This document shows positions 26,201 through 33,498 of a DNA stretch of 41,880 nucleotides, in pieces; the first letter of the stretch is position 1, and every line of letters begins with the position of its first letter. Source of the stretch: Gilvimarinus agarilyticus. GTDB lineage: Bacteria; Pseudomonadota; Gammaproteobacteria; Pseudomonadales; Cellvibrionaceae. The translations under genes and the position numbers were made by a program. The notes under the pieces were generated by a model. It was not told where the DNA came from and searched no databases. It saw only the letters and a list, made by a program, of their open reading frames with translations. The stretch is from NCBI RefSeq assembly GCF_000832015.1, contig NZ_JXCJ01000001.1, positions 692,395 to 734,274 of the forward strand, read 5' to 3'.

Positions 26201-27596
26201 GACCGAACTGGGTAGCATTTACGTCAATATGCCGGTGCATAACGACAGCAATGTGCACTCGGTACCCTCGCGTGTTCAGGCCGAAGAGTATGCCGATATG
26301 GATGGCGTGCGGGTTGAGCAGACCGACGACTTCTCGGGCTTCTTAAACCTAAGCGATATTGCGCCGGATGCCTGGGCCGACTACAAGCTTAATGTTGACG
26401 CCTCGGGCAGCTATGAGCTGAACTTGCGGGTTGCCAGTGAAGTGGGCGGCACCATTACCCTGTTGCTTGACGGGCAGCAGAGCGGCGTTGTCAGCGTTGG
26501 TTCTACCGGTGGCCTGCAAGCGTGGGAGACTGTGACCGAGTCGATCGACCTGAGCGAAGGTGCACACACATTACGTTTAGCGTTTAGCGATGTGGTGAAT
26601 GTTAACTGGATGGACTTTAGCGTTGAAGACGACGATACCGGCCCTGAGCCAACGGCCAATCTGGCTACCGGCAAAGCGGTTTATACCTCGTCTAACGAAT
26701 CCGATGGCATGAGTGGCGCGCAAGCGGTTGATGGCGATGCCGGCACCCGTTGGGCCAGTGGCTGGACTGATGGCGAGTGGATCTACGTCGACCTGGAGCA
26801 GGTGTACAACATTAGTTCGGTTAACCTGAGCTGGGAAGCGGCCTACGGCAGCGATTACCAGATTCAGGTATCCGACGATGCCAACCACTGGAGCACCGTA
26901 CGCACGGTATCCGGTGGCGATGGCGGTGTTGATACGCTGACTGATCTTGCGGCCAGCGGCCGTTATGTGCGTCTGCAAGGTGTTGCACGAGGCACGGCGT
27001 GGGGTTACTCACTGTTTGAGATGGAAGTATACGGCAGCGCCAGTAACGGCGGTGGCAGCTCATCCAGTGTTAGCTCGTCTAGTAGTTCGTCCAGCAGCTC
27101 TGAGGATAGCTCTAGCTCATCCAGCTCGTCGTCTAGCAGCAGCTCGGTAAGCTCTAGCAGCGAGCCGTCAAGTTCCAGCTCCTCCAGCAGCAGTAGTGTG
27201 CCTACCGGCTCAGGCGGCAGTGATATGGCCGCCGCTGCTCAGGTGGATGCCTCAACGGTTGAAGGGGGTTATTGGTTGGCCAGCTATGCCACCGATGGCG
27301 ATGCCAATACCCGCTGGGCTAGCGAGTTTAGTGACGATCAGTGGGTTCGCGTAGATCTCGGCTCAACCCGTACCATTACCAATGTGGTACTGAGCTGGGA
27401 AGCCGCTTACGGCAAAGGCTATCAGATACAAGTGTCTGACAATGGCAGCGACTGGACGACTGTGTTCACCGAGGCCAACGGCAATGGCGGTATCGATGAC
27501 CTCGCGGTAAACGCCACTGGCCGCTATGTGCGTATGCTCGGCACCGCGCGCGGTACCGGTTACGGCTATTCACTGTGGAGCTTTGAAGTCTACTAA
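23277..27596 (+). CDS. Secreted GH16-GH128 bifunctional beta-1,3-glucanase with multiple binding modules
   Basis: 1439 residues. Signal peptide to about 27; GH16 laminarinase-like domain (~30-280) with the E143-W-D-I-L-E148 catalytic motif; two similar ~165-residue beta-sandwich modules (~285-455 and ~460-625); a PKD domain (~643-728); a GH128 (Asl1-like) endo-beta-1,3-glucanase (~740-988) with E815 in AFNEPN and E918 in WMTEFSHW; a CBM6-like domain (~997-1120); CBM32 (~1122-1253); a poly-serine linker; and a second CBM32 (~1315-1439). Both catalytic domains target beta-1,3-glucan, so one polypeptide probably digests laminarin or curdlan by two routes. ATG at 23277 has AGGA 7 nt upstream; a TTG at 23262 is rejected. 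The LytTR regulator is immediately upstream. Confidence 0.9.
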   Translation: MMISRKPLWQAIVLAGSCVAAQTASAQSTPIWSDEFDGERLDRSIWSFNTGGDGNGNGELQYYTASHDNVYLENGNLIIEAKREAYEGKEFTSGRIHTNGRFGFRYGTIEARIKLPDLADGLWPAFWMMGNNFGIDGWPKSGEWDILEAGYKAAIDAGTVNHAVSGALHWWHESGDWSDWLQADAAADIETPFNLNDDFHTYKMDWTPEQVTMYVDDIEFFNMDITDPNMSEFRDNPAHIILNMAVGGWNFVELTEPSQITASFPAKMAVDYVRLYENNYTEIHRAEDTLATGTYGVSTETTPVFSELNWGDNTNLYIWNNMTTATTAPSEGSSALAYDIAPGDWWGMGLLHKDQNLRNYKHGYLHFDMKTESVEPITIGLSSTSGGDGSVTLAAGGDQFGLQRTGEWTHVAIPMAEFGGVDFETIKQLFSMSGPAPAEAMNIAVDNIYLTESVELDAPEFGAFGIYTETPEHRDAGDFAFGVNGDLFIWDDTLALQPDGILEGNGSLHVDSTGKGWYGMGLTAREGFNLTAFDNPNGMLHFSMRTTSNAEFKVGMKSGSVDDIGQLWVDFAPGADPYGFARDGQWHEIVIPMSEVALDVDLSDVRQVFQLLGVGEIEGLAIDDVYLSGGEQATQSGNNGEVVNRAPQAAIKTSVSQGGAPLTVDFDASASTDVNGDELTYVWDFGDGSLGSGATVTHEYQTEGSYEVIVSVSDGELEDTTTNYVIVDGSHSSAKSAKRGLGFGHHSEEDLAAISEGISWWYNWSHKPDVQIADVYQNYGVEFAPMAWNGGFDDQGMRDYIAAHPDVEYILAFNEPNFLDQANMTPSQAAAEWPRLEAIADEFDLDIVSVAMNYCGNCNSEGGTTYYDPIDYLDDFFDICPDCRVDAISIHAYMEDAGGVEWYVDRFKKYNKPIWMTEFSHWIDSTTLEDQKKFLIQVVDSFENDDDVERYAWFTGRRNGHPYNGLFDYRQSGVLTELGSIYVNMPVHNDSNVHSVPSRVQAEEYADMDGVRVEQTDDFSGFLNLSDIAPDAWADYKLNVDASGSYELNLRVASEVGGTITLLLDGQQSGVVSVGSTGGLQAWETVTESIDLSEGAHTLRLAFSDVVNVNWMDFSVEDDDTGPEPTANLATGKAVYTSSNESDGMSGAQAVDGDAGTRWASGWTDGEWIYVDLEQVYNISSVNLSWEAAYGSDYQIQVSDDANHWSTVRTVSGGDGGVDTLTDLAASGRYVRLQGVARGTAWGYSLFEMEVYGSASNGGGSSSSVSSSSSSSSSSEDSSSSSSSSSSSSSVSSSSEPSSSSSSSSSSVPTGSGGSDMAAAAQVDASTVEGGYWLASYATDGDANTRWASEFSDDQWVRVDLGSTRTITNVVLSWEAAYGKGYQIQVSDNGSDWTTVFTEANGNGGIDDLAVNATGRYVRMLGTARGTGYGYSLWSFEVY
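27058..27198 (+). repeat. Poly-serine linker coding region
   Basis: About 45 serines interrupted by a few V, E, D and P, joining two CBM32 domains. The codons mix AGC, AGT, TCA, TCC and TCG. Such linkers are characteristic of Cellvibrio/Saccharophagus/Teredinibacter secreted enzymes. Confidence 0.9.
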
Positions 27597-27627
27597 GTAA
27601 AAACATCAATAAGTGCAAACGCAAAAG

Positions 27628-27652
27628 CCCCGGTATTTGCCGGGGCCTTTTG
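27628..27652 (+). terminator. Rho-independent terminator after the GH16-GH128 gene
   Basis: GCCCCGG (27628-27634) / CCGGGGC (27641-27647), 6-nt loop, followed by C and four T. Confidence 0.75.
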
Positions 27653-27674
27653 TTAGCACTTACTGCTTGCCTCA

Positions 27675-27768
27675 AACCTGAGTAAGTCCTGCTACTCGGT
27701 TCTTCCCCGTCGAAACTCACTAACGGCTGCTTAGCGAAGTGTGGACCAATACAGCGACGGGGCTTTTT
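27675..27768 (+). ncRNA. Possible structured RNA or second terminator after the glucanase
   Basis: A bulged 9-bp hairpin (27675-27684 with 27693-27701, 8-nt loop) is followed by a perfect 8-bp stem CCCCGTCG (27705-27712) / CGACGGGG (27755-27762) closing 42 nt and ending in C and five T. The T-run fits the plus strand. No ORF is present. This could be a small RNA, read-through protection, or an element that blocks transcription toward the convergent DUF2145 operon. No promoter was identified with confidence. Confidence 0.35.
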
Positions 27769-27776
27769 CTCTGGTT

Positions 27777-28583
27777 TTACATCAGCGCTTGGCTTTGGCC
27801 GTCTGCCATTAAAATACTGGCTTCTTTGAGCAAACTGTTTTCGTTTAAGTAGCGCGCAATCGAACTAAAAGTGGCGGTAGCAACGGGGCCTGAGTGGTCA
27901 TCCCGTGCTATGTCTTTCATTACCACGCTGCCCAGTAAAATTTTAATAGGGCTCTCTTGCACCAGCATTGGCTTAAAGTGCGCTTTGGCGTTGGCTTTTA
28001 ATTTCGCTTTGTCTTGGGTTTGATAAATCGCCGAATTAATAACATCGAGAGTATATTCGGTACAGTTTTGATATTGGGAGTTAAACGGGTTAGCGATGGC
28101 CGAGTAGCTCGGTACATGCACCGCTTGCGCTTTACCTTCGGCATACAAGCTAATCAGCCGTTGCTGTAAATCGGCGCTGGGGATAATTACTCCCGCTTTT
28201 AGGGCCTTGGCCGACCAGAAAAAGTCGGTGGGGTAATCCGTTACCAATTCACTTTCATCTACCGCATCGGCTTTTTGGTACAAGTTGTGAACCGCATAGC
28301 CTTTGCGTGTGGTGCCGTCCTCGAGCGCGATGCTCGAATAAATGGCAACGGCCGTGTGAGTGAAGCGAATACCCTCCGGCAGTGAGTCCTCGGGCCGACC
28401 TATCCGGCCAATAATAAAGGCGCGCGCGCCACGCTGGGCGGCGTAGTGTTCTACCGACTTGGCAAAGGCGGTGATTTGTTCGGCGGGAAACTGGTTATCC
28501 TCGGCGCTGGCACTACCCGCCCACAGGCGGGTAGGCAGTACCGCGGTGCTTAGTATTAACAGCAGTGCGGTAAGTTTTTTCAT
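27777..28583 (-). CDS. DUF2145 family exported protein
   Basis: 268 residues with a signal peptide (MKKLTALLLILSTAVLPTRLWAGSAS). The mature protein matches the DUF2145 pattern: RGARAFIIGRIGRP, TAVAIYSS, KGYAVHNLYQ, YPTDFFW and QNCTEYTLDV with a conserved Cys. A papain/NlpC-like fold is possible given the conserved Cys and His, but I cannot assign an activity. The ATG at 28583 is preceded by GGGAG; 24 further in-frame residues upstream lie in the preceding gene and are rejected. It begins 1 nt after the stop of the small partner gene, so the two are coupled. Confidence 0.82.
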   Translation of the reverse strand: MKKLTALLLILSTAVLPTRLWAGSASAEDNQFPAEQITAFAKSVEHYAAQRGARAFIIGRIGRPEDSLPEGIRFTHTAVAIYSSIALEDGTTRKGYAVHNLYQKADAVDESELVTDYPTDFFWSAKALKAGVIIPSADLQQRLISLYAEGKAQAVHVPSYSAIANPFNSQYQNCTEYTLDVINSAIYQTQDKAKLKANAKAHFKPMLVQESPIKILLGSVVMKDIARDDHSGPVATATFSSIARYLNENSLLKEASILMADGQSQALM

Positions 28584-28584
28584 G

Positions 28585-28920
28585 TTAGATCGCTCCCTGA
28601 TCGTTAACGGTTTGCATATGTTGGCGCGGGGCCGGGTCGGCAATGATGGTATCATCTGAAATCTCTAACGGCTCGTCATCAAGCGCAAATTCCATCATTT
28701 TTTCACCGGTTTTGCCGGCCGCTTTACCAACTTCGCCCACCACTACGAGCGGTGTCGCTACCGCAGCACTAACGACCTGAGCGCCAGCGGTGGCAGAGTG
28801 TCCGGCGGCCAGTGCGGAGTGCTCGGCCGCTTTACTGGCGTTTTGCGATGCCGCACAGACGGGCAGAGCACATAAGGTTAATAACGTGAAAAGTCCGATT
28901 TGTTTTGTTGATTTATTCAT
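28585..28920 (-). CDS. Small exported protein, partner of DUF2145
   Basis: 111 residues with a signal peptide (to about residue 23, ALPVCAA). The mature part is alanine/glycine-rich with a possible amphipathic helix (VVGEVGKAAGKTGEKMMEF) and an acidic tail. Not recognised. Good ribosome site (GGAG 6 nt before ATG). It is first in a two-gene operon with DUF2145 and divergent from an XRE-type regulator. Confidence 0.7.
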   Translation of the reverse strand: MNKSTKQIGLFTLLTLCALPVCAASQNASKAAEHSALAAGHSATAGAQVVSAAVATPLVVVGEVGKAAGKTGEKMMEFALDDEPLEISDDTIIADPAPRQHMQTVNDQGAI

Positions 28921-28930
28921 GTTGTTCTCC

Positions 28931-29004
28931 GTTTACTTAATGTCCATTAGTGGTTGCTGTTGACCAGCAGGAGCCATACTAATCGAGGGCTATTTAAAGT
29001 AAAC
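28931..29004. promoter_or_regulatory. Divergent control region with inverted repeat
   Basis: GTTTACTT (28931-28938) and AAGTAAAC (28997-29004) form 8-nt arms 58 bp apart between the DUF2145 operon and the XRE gene. They could be half-sites for the XRE protein. Confidence 0.3.
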
Positions 29005-29057
29005 CGAAAGTGATAATGTAGCGATTTAATACTCTTTAAGTCTATGGATAGTATACT

Positions 29058-29789
29058 TTGAGTCAGATACCTAAGATTTGCGACGCGTTAAAGACCCTGT
29101 TGCGTGAGCGCGGTATTACCTATCGGGACCTTGCCGCCTCGCTCGATATGAGCGAGGCCAACGTCAAGCGTATGTTCTCGCAGCACAGTTTGAGCCTGGC
29201 GCGGCTAGAGGAAATTTGCCGCGTGCTGCATTTAAGCCTGCATGATTTTTTTGCTCTGGCCGAGCCGGTCAACAGCGAGATTACCCAGCTAAGCCTGGAG
29301 CAAGAGCAGCAGTTGGTGGATAGCCCCACCTTGTGTTTGGTGGCGGTTTGCGTGCGTGATGGCTGGAGCTATGAAGAGATCATCGAGCACTACCGCATCT
29401 CTGAGCATGAGTGCGTGCAGTTATTGGCCCAGCTCGATCGCTTAAAGTTGTTGCAGTTATTGCCGGGTAACAAATACAAAGTATTAATTTCACGCAACTT
29501 GCGCTGGATTCCCGGCGGGCCATTAGAGCGATTTATTACCGAGGATGTGATCAGTAAGTTTTTACAGGGCAGCTTTACCGAGGAGGAGAGCTTTCGGTTT
29601 TACTTGCGCGGGTCATATTCACAGGCGTCTATTCATCATTTGCAGCGGCGCCTAGAGCAGCTTACCGCGGAGGCCGAAGAGCTGAACCGTGTGGACGCTA
29701 AGCTCCCGCTTGGCCAGCGCACCCATATTGGTATCTTGATGGCCATGCGACCTTGGGAACTATCGCAGTTTCAACAGCTGCGGCGCTAA
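29058..29789 (+). CDS. XRE/Cro-C1 family transcriptional regulator
   Basis: 243 residues. A helix-turn-helix of Cro/C1 type occupies residues ~8-65 (YRDLAASLDMSEANVKRMF, then a recognition-helix partner and LEEICRVLHLSLHDFF). The remaining ~175 residues are an unassigned effector or dimerisation region, perhaps with a second winged-helix-like portion near 95-150. The start must be TTG 29058: the frame is closed by TAG at 29049, and the next ATG (29149) would cut into the helix-turn-helix. No good ribosome site is visible. Probably controls its divergent neighbours. Confidence 0.82.
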   Translation: MSQIPKICDALKTLLRERGITYRDLAASLDMSEANVKRMFSQHSLSLARLEEICRVLHLSLHDFFALAEPVNSEITQLSLEQEQQLVDSPTLCLVAVCVRDGWSYEEIIEHYRISEHECVQLLAQLDRLKLLQLLPGNKYKVLISRNLRWIPGGPLERFITEDVISKFLQGSFTEEESFRFYLRGSYSQASIHHLQRRLEQLTAEAEELNRVDAKLPLGQRTHIGILMAMRPWELSQFQQLRR

Positions 29790-29815
29790 AGCACCGCAGC
29801 TGTGTTCGCCGTTGA

Positions 29816-30868
29816 TTAAGCCTTTAAGCTTTGCACGTCGATTACAAAGCGGTATTTAACATCACCTTTTTTCATTCGCTGATAGGCGGTGTTGATGTCT
29901 TTAATGTTCAGCATTTCTACATCGCAGGTAATATCGTGCTCGGCGCAAAAATCCAAAACCTCTTGGGTTTCGGGCATCCCACCGATCAAAGAGCCAGCCA
30001 GTACGCGGCGACGCATAACTAATCCACCGGCTTGCAGCGCGGGTTCTACCGGCTCTAACAAACCTACCAAAATGTGTACCCCGTCAAAGGTTAGGCAGTT
30101 AATGTAGGGATTTAAATCGTGCTGTACCGGAATAGTGTCCAGCAAGTAATCAAACTGTTCGGTGGCGGCGGACATTTGCGCTTCATCGGTCGAGATAATC
30201 ACATGATCGGCGCCTTGCTTTTTTGCCTCGGCGATTTTCGACTCAGACCGGGTAAAGATAGTGACCTCGGCGCCCATGGCTTTGGCGAATTTAACGCCCA
30301 TATGGCCCAGTCCACCCATACCAATCACGCCGACTTTATCGCCCTTTTTAACACCAAAGTGTTTTAGCGGTGAATAGGTCGTGATACCGGCGCATAAGAT
30401 GGGCGCGGCACTGGCCGGGTCGAGCTTGGCCGGAACTTTCACCACAAAGCGATCGCTTACCACGATGTTGTCGGAGTAACCGCCCATGGTAATAGAGCCA
30501 TCGTGGCGATCTTCGCCGTTGTAGGTACCGACAAATCCATCTTTGCAAAATTGTTCGAGGCCGGATTCGCACGCCGGGCAGTGGCGGCAGGAATCCACCA
30601 TGCAGCCAACCCCCACCAAATCACCGACTTTATGGTCGGTCACATTATCGCCTACTGCGTTAACGCGGCCGATGATTTCATGTCCGGGAACGACGGGGTA
30701 GACGCTCATTCCCCAGTCGTTTTCGGCAAAGTGAATATCGGTGTGGCACACGCCGCAGTAGTCAATATCAATGGCAACGTCGTCGGGGCGCAGGGCGCGG
30801 CGGGTAAATTCGTAAGGCGCCAGCGCGCTGCTGGCCGATTGTGCCGCATAAGAATAAGTGGTGCCCAT
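29816..30868 (-). CDS. Zinc-dependent alcohol dehydrogenase, YahK/CAD-like
   Basis: 350-residue medium-chain dehydrogenase. Catalytic zinc ligands are C38 (DYCGVCHTD) and the GHE pair in VPGHEIIG; the structural zinc site is the four-cysteine CRHCPACESGLEQFC segment. The Rossmann motif GMGGLGHMGVKFAKAMGAEV is present. The family (cinnamyl-alcohol-dehydrogenase-like, E. coli YahK) reduces a wide range of aldehydes with NADPH. ATG at 30868 lies behind AAGGAGA. Divergent from an AraC regulator, a frequent pairing suggesting aldehyde-responsive control. Confidence 0.92.
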   Translation of the reverse strand: MGTTYSYAAQSASSALAPYEFTRRALRPDDVAIDIDYCGVCHTDIHFAENDWGMSVYPVVPGHEIIGRVNAVGDNVTDHKVGDLVGVGCMVDSCRHCPACESGLEQFCKDGFVGTYNGEDRHDGSITMGGYSDNIVVSDRFVVKVPAKLDPASAAPILCAGITTYSPLKHFGVKKGDKVGVIGMGGLGHMGVKFAKAMGAEVTIFTRSESKIAEAKKQGADHVIISTDEAQMSAATEQFDYLLDTIPVQHDLNPYINCLTFDGVHILVGLLEPVEPALQAGGLVMRRRVLAGSLIGGMPETQEVLDFCAEHDITCDVEMLNIKDINTAYQRMKKGDVKYRFVIDVQSLKA

Positions 30869-31048
30869 GGAGTTCTCCTTGAAGGGTTAATAACATCGTC
30901 CTGTATTGTGCGTTAGCAGGGCTGTTTTGGATCACTGATTTATCGGCGTTTTTTGCTTATTTCTCCAAATTTGTCTAATTACGGCTCGTGATTGCGGTAG
31001 CGGGTTGGCATACTGTATAGCACAAACTTGAAGATTTCAGGCGGCACT

Positions 31049-31930
31049 ATGAATCTACCGGCCATGATGAGGCTTATTAAGCCGCTACTTAAGCATGACG
31101 GATACTCCGATACGGCCCTGAGTGGTGTAAATGTATTTTGCAGTCATAAGCCACTTGCGCGCACTCCTATGGTGTACCAGCCGAGTTTAATTTTTGTGGC
31201 TCAGGGGCGCAAAATTGGCTATCTGGGCGATCGCGAAATTCATTACAACCCTGGCCACTATTTGGTGCAAACACTGCATCTGCCTTTTGAATGTGAAACA
31301 TTTGCCAGCGAGCAGGCACCATTGATGGGGGTGTCGGTACACATAGACCCGGCGATGCTGGCCGAACTGGTGCATGCGATGCGGTATTTGGCTGACGTGA
31401 ACCGGCCTCCAGAGCCGATGGCGTCGGTGCCTATGACCGAGGCGATGGAGGAGGCGGTGACCCGCTTGTTACGGGCGCTAGCCGAACCTCAAACAACTCA
31501 GTTGATGGGGCCGGGGCGAGTGCGCGAGGTGGTTTTTGAAGCGCTTAATGGCGCTCAGGGGCCGGCACTGAGAGCACTGGTGGACGGCAGCGGCAATTAC
31601 TCGCGTGTTGTGCAGGCGCTGGAGTTGATACACAGCGATATTGCGGCCGGGCTAACCGTCGAGCAATTGGCCGAGCAGGCGCATATGAGTGTGTCGTCGT
31701 TCCATCAGCACTTTAAAGAGGTCACGCAAAGCTCGCCGCTGCAGTACATTAAGCGAATGCGTTTGTTAAAAGCCCAAATGCTGCTTAGTCGGGATGATTT
31801 AAATGTGACGCAAACCGCGGAGCAGGTTGGCTATCACAGCGTCAATCAGTTTAGTCGCGATTACAAACGTTACTTTTGCGTAAGCCCGCTACAGGATAAG
31901 CGTGCGTCACAGCCACGTATTGCGGGCTAG
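31049..31930 (+). CDS. AraC family transcriptional regulator with AraC_N cupin domain
   Basis: 293 residues. The N-terminal ~170 residues form the AraC_N cupin-like sensor (MVYQPSLIFVAQGRKIGYLG; PGHYLVQTLHLPFECE), and the last ~100 hold the two helix-turn-helices (LTVEQLAEQAHMSVSSFHQHF; LNVTQTAEQVGYHSVNQFSR). ATG at 31049 follows AGGCGG; a TTG at 31028 is less likely. Likely activates the divergent dehydrogenase. Its stop overlaps the GH79 stop on the other strand by 4 bp within CTAG. Confidence 0.9.
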   Translation: MNLPAMMRLIKPLLKHDGYSDTALSGVNVFCSHKPLARTPMVYQPSLIFVAQGRKIGYLGDREIHYNPGHYLVQTLHLPFECETFASEQAPLMGVSVHIDPAMLAELVHAMRYLADVNRPPEPMASVPMTEAMEEAVTRLLRALAEPQTTQLMGPGRVREVVFEALNGAQGPALRALVDGSGNYSRVVQALELIHSDIAAGLTVEQLAEQAHMSVSSFHQHFKEVTQSSPLQYIKRMRLLKAQMLLSRDDLNVTQTAEQVGYHSVNQFSRDYKRYFCVSPLQDKRASQPRIAG

Positions 31931-33420
31931 GTGTTATATACCCAAAAATTAATACTGTAGCCTGGCACCCGGTTATCGGCCTCAGATTGAGGCAATTGCG
32001 CCAGCGCCATATCGCCTTTTTGCAGCTTGGGCCGAACTCCGTTGATAAACACCTTGCGGCTGGTTAGCTTTTTAGCCGTCACCTTGTAGCGCTCGGCTAG
32101 CTGGCCGTTAATGTCGAGAGTCAGACGCACGCCCCGCGGCTTTAGGTTAATAATCATCACCGTGTGTTGCTTGCCGTTTGGATGGCGGTGGCAGTAAACC
32201 CGCAAGTGTTTATCGCTGTGGTAACAGCGGTGTACCTGACGCCCCATCAGCCGAACCCACAGCCAGCTTACCCAGTAATCGGGCCGAGGCTTTAGGGTTA
32301 AGCGATCGAGCAAACCGTAATCTCCCCCCAACAGGCTCTGGCGTACCATCACTTGGTGCCCTAGCAGCGCGCCTTGCCCCAGCTGGTCGGCCCACCAAAA
32401 CGACGAGATAAACCGATCCGATAACTTGGGTTGCCCGCCACACTGGGCGGAGCCGGTTTCTCCGGTCCAGAGTTCCGCCTGGGGTTGGTACTGGTCGCGC
32501 CAAAACGCGAGTGTTTGACTGTACTTGTCGAAGTCTGCGTAAGATTTTGGGTTGAGCAGGGTGCGTAAGTTGGCGCCGCGGGTGCGCACCGGCGAGCGGG
32601 TGCTTTGAAACGGATAGTAGTGCCAGTTGACGATGTCGAGCGGCGCGGTTAGCTCTTGTAAAAAGCGTCGGGTAATATTGGAGAAGGGCTTAAACGCCTC
32701 GCCGATTAGGGGCCAGAAGGCGCTGCCGGGGCCTGATACGCGCGCTGCGGGATAGTATTCGCGAATATGGTTGATAAACGTTGTGTAGTCGGCAGCTAAG
32801 TCTCGTGCCTTAGGTTGGGCCCGTAAACCGTGAAACGCCCAGTAAGCGTTTAGCTCATTGCCCAACTCAAACACGTCAATGACATAGTCGTGCTGGGTAC
32901 TGTAATCGAGCAGCTCTTTTACCTCGTCGCCGCACCATTGGCCGTGATCGTGGCGGGTAAACAATCCGTACTTAACGGTAAAAATCAGTTTGAGATTATT
33001 GCGCTCAATAAATTGATGCAGGCGGTCCCATTGTTTGCGTGTCAGTACCAGTGCATCTGGCTCGTCGGGGGGGGCCGCAAAGTAGTGAATTTTGTCGGCT
33101 TCGGAGCCGCCGATACGTAGGTACGAAGGGCCCAGCGCCTGTACCAATGCATCCAGTTTTTTCCCTTTAAGTGCCAGTGGTGGTACCCGTAATGTACCCA
33201 GGCCGCGACGGGAACCCTCGCTACCTTCCCACCAGAAGCCACCAGCGAGTACGGATATATCAATCGAAAACGATAAGTAATGGGGGCTGACACTAGAGTG
33301 GATGCTTTGGGTTTCGATGGTCACCGCGACCGCGCTGCTGGCGGTACCGGCACGAGCTGTGTATTGGCGCTTTAAGCGGGCGTACCAGCGCGGCAGAATT
33401 AGTAGCAAAGAGTTAGGCAT
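31927..33420 (-). CDS. GH79 heparanase-like glycoside hydrolase
   Basis: 497 residues. A retaining GH-A clan barrel: acid/base E189 (FELGNELNAYW) and nucleophile E321 (WTGETGSAQCGG). The stretch after the nucleophile (KLSDRFISSFWWADQLG, VMVRQSLLGGDYGLLD, RPDYWVSWLW) closely follows mammalian heparanase. A C-terminal beta-sandwich follows. Family members cleave beta-glucuronides or heparan sulfate. There is no standard signal peptide: the N-terminus is a short hydrophobic run followed by many arginines, so the enzyme may stay in the cytoplasm. Downstream of no obvious operon; divergent from acylphosphatase. The exact substrate is not predictable. Confidence 0.85.
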   Translation of the reverse strand: MPNSLLLILPRWYARLKRQYTARAGTASSAVAVTIETQSIHSSVSPHYLSFSIDISVLAGGFWWEGSEGSRRGLGTLRVPPLALKGKKLDALVQALGPSYLRIGGSEADKIHYFAAPPDEPDALVLTRKQWDRLHQFIERNNLKLIFTVKYGLFTRHDHGQWCGDEVKELLDYSTQHDYVIDVFELGNELNAYWAFHGLRAQPKARDLAADYTTFINHIREYYPAARVSGPGSAFWPLIGEAFKPFSNITRRFLQELTAPLDIVNWHYYPFQSTRSPVRTRGANLRTLLNPKSYADFDKYSQTLAFWRDQYQPQAELWTGETGSAQCGGQPKLSDRFISSFWWADQLGQGALLGHQVMVRQSLLGGDYGLLDRLTLKPRPDYWVSWLWVRLMGRQVHRCYHSDKHLRVYCHRHPNGKQHTVMIINLKPRGVRLTLDINGQLAERYKVTAKKLTSRKVFINGVRPKLQKGDMALAQLPQSEADNRVPGYSINFWVYNT

Positions 33421-33498
33421 AGTAATATGAGCGCCTATATAGCAAACAGAGAATGTCGCGCCGATAGTAGCGTTTCAATGTGAACAAAAGGTTGCAGT

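Noticed and set aside
25809-26258. 149-codon frame antisense to the GH128 domain
   Set aside because: Antisense shadow of a long coding region with strong domain evidence.
27058-27198. Repetitive AGC/TCC tract considered as a DNA repeat or CRISPR-like array
   Set aside because: It encodes an in-frame poly-serine linker; no regular repeat-spacer structure exists.
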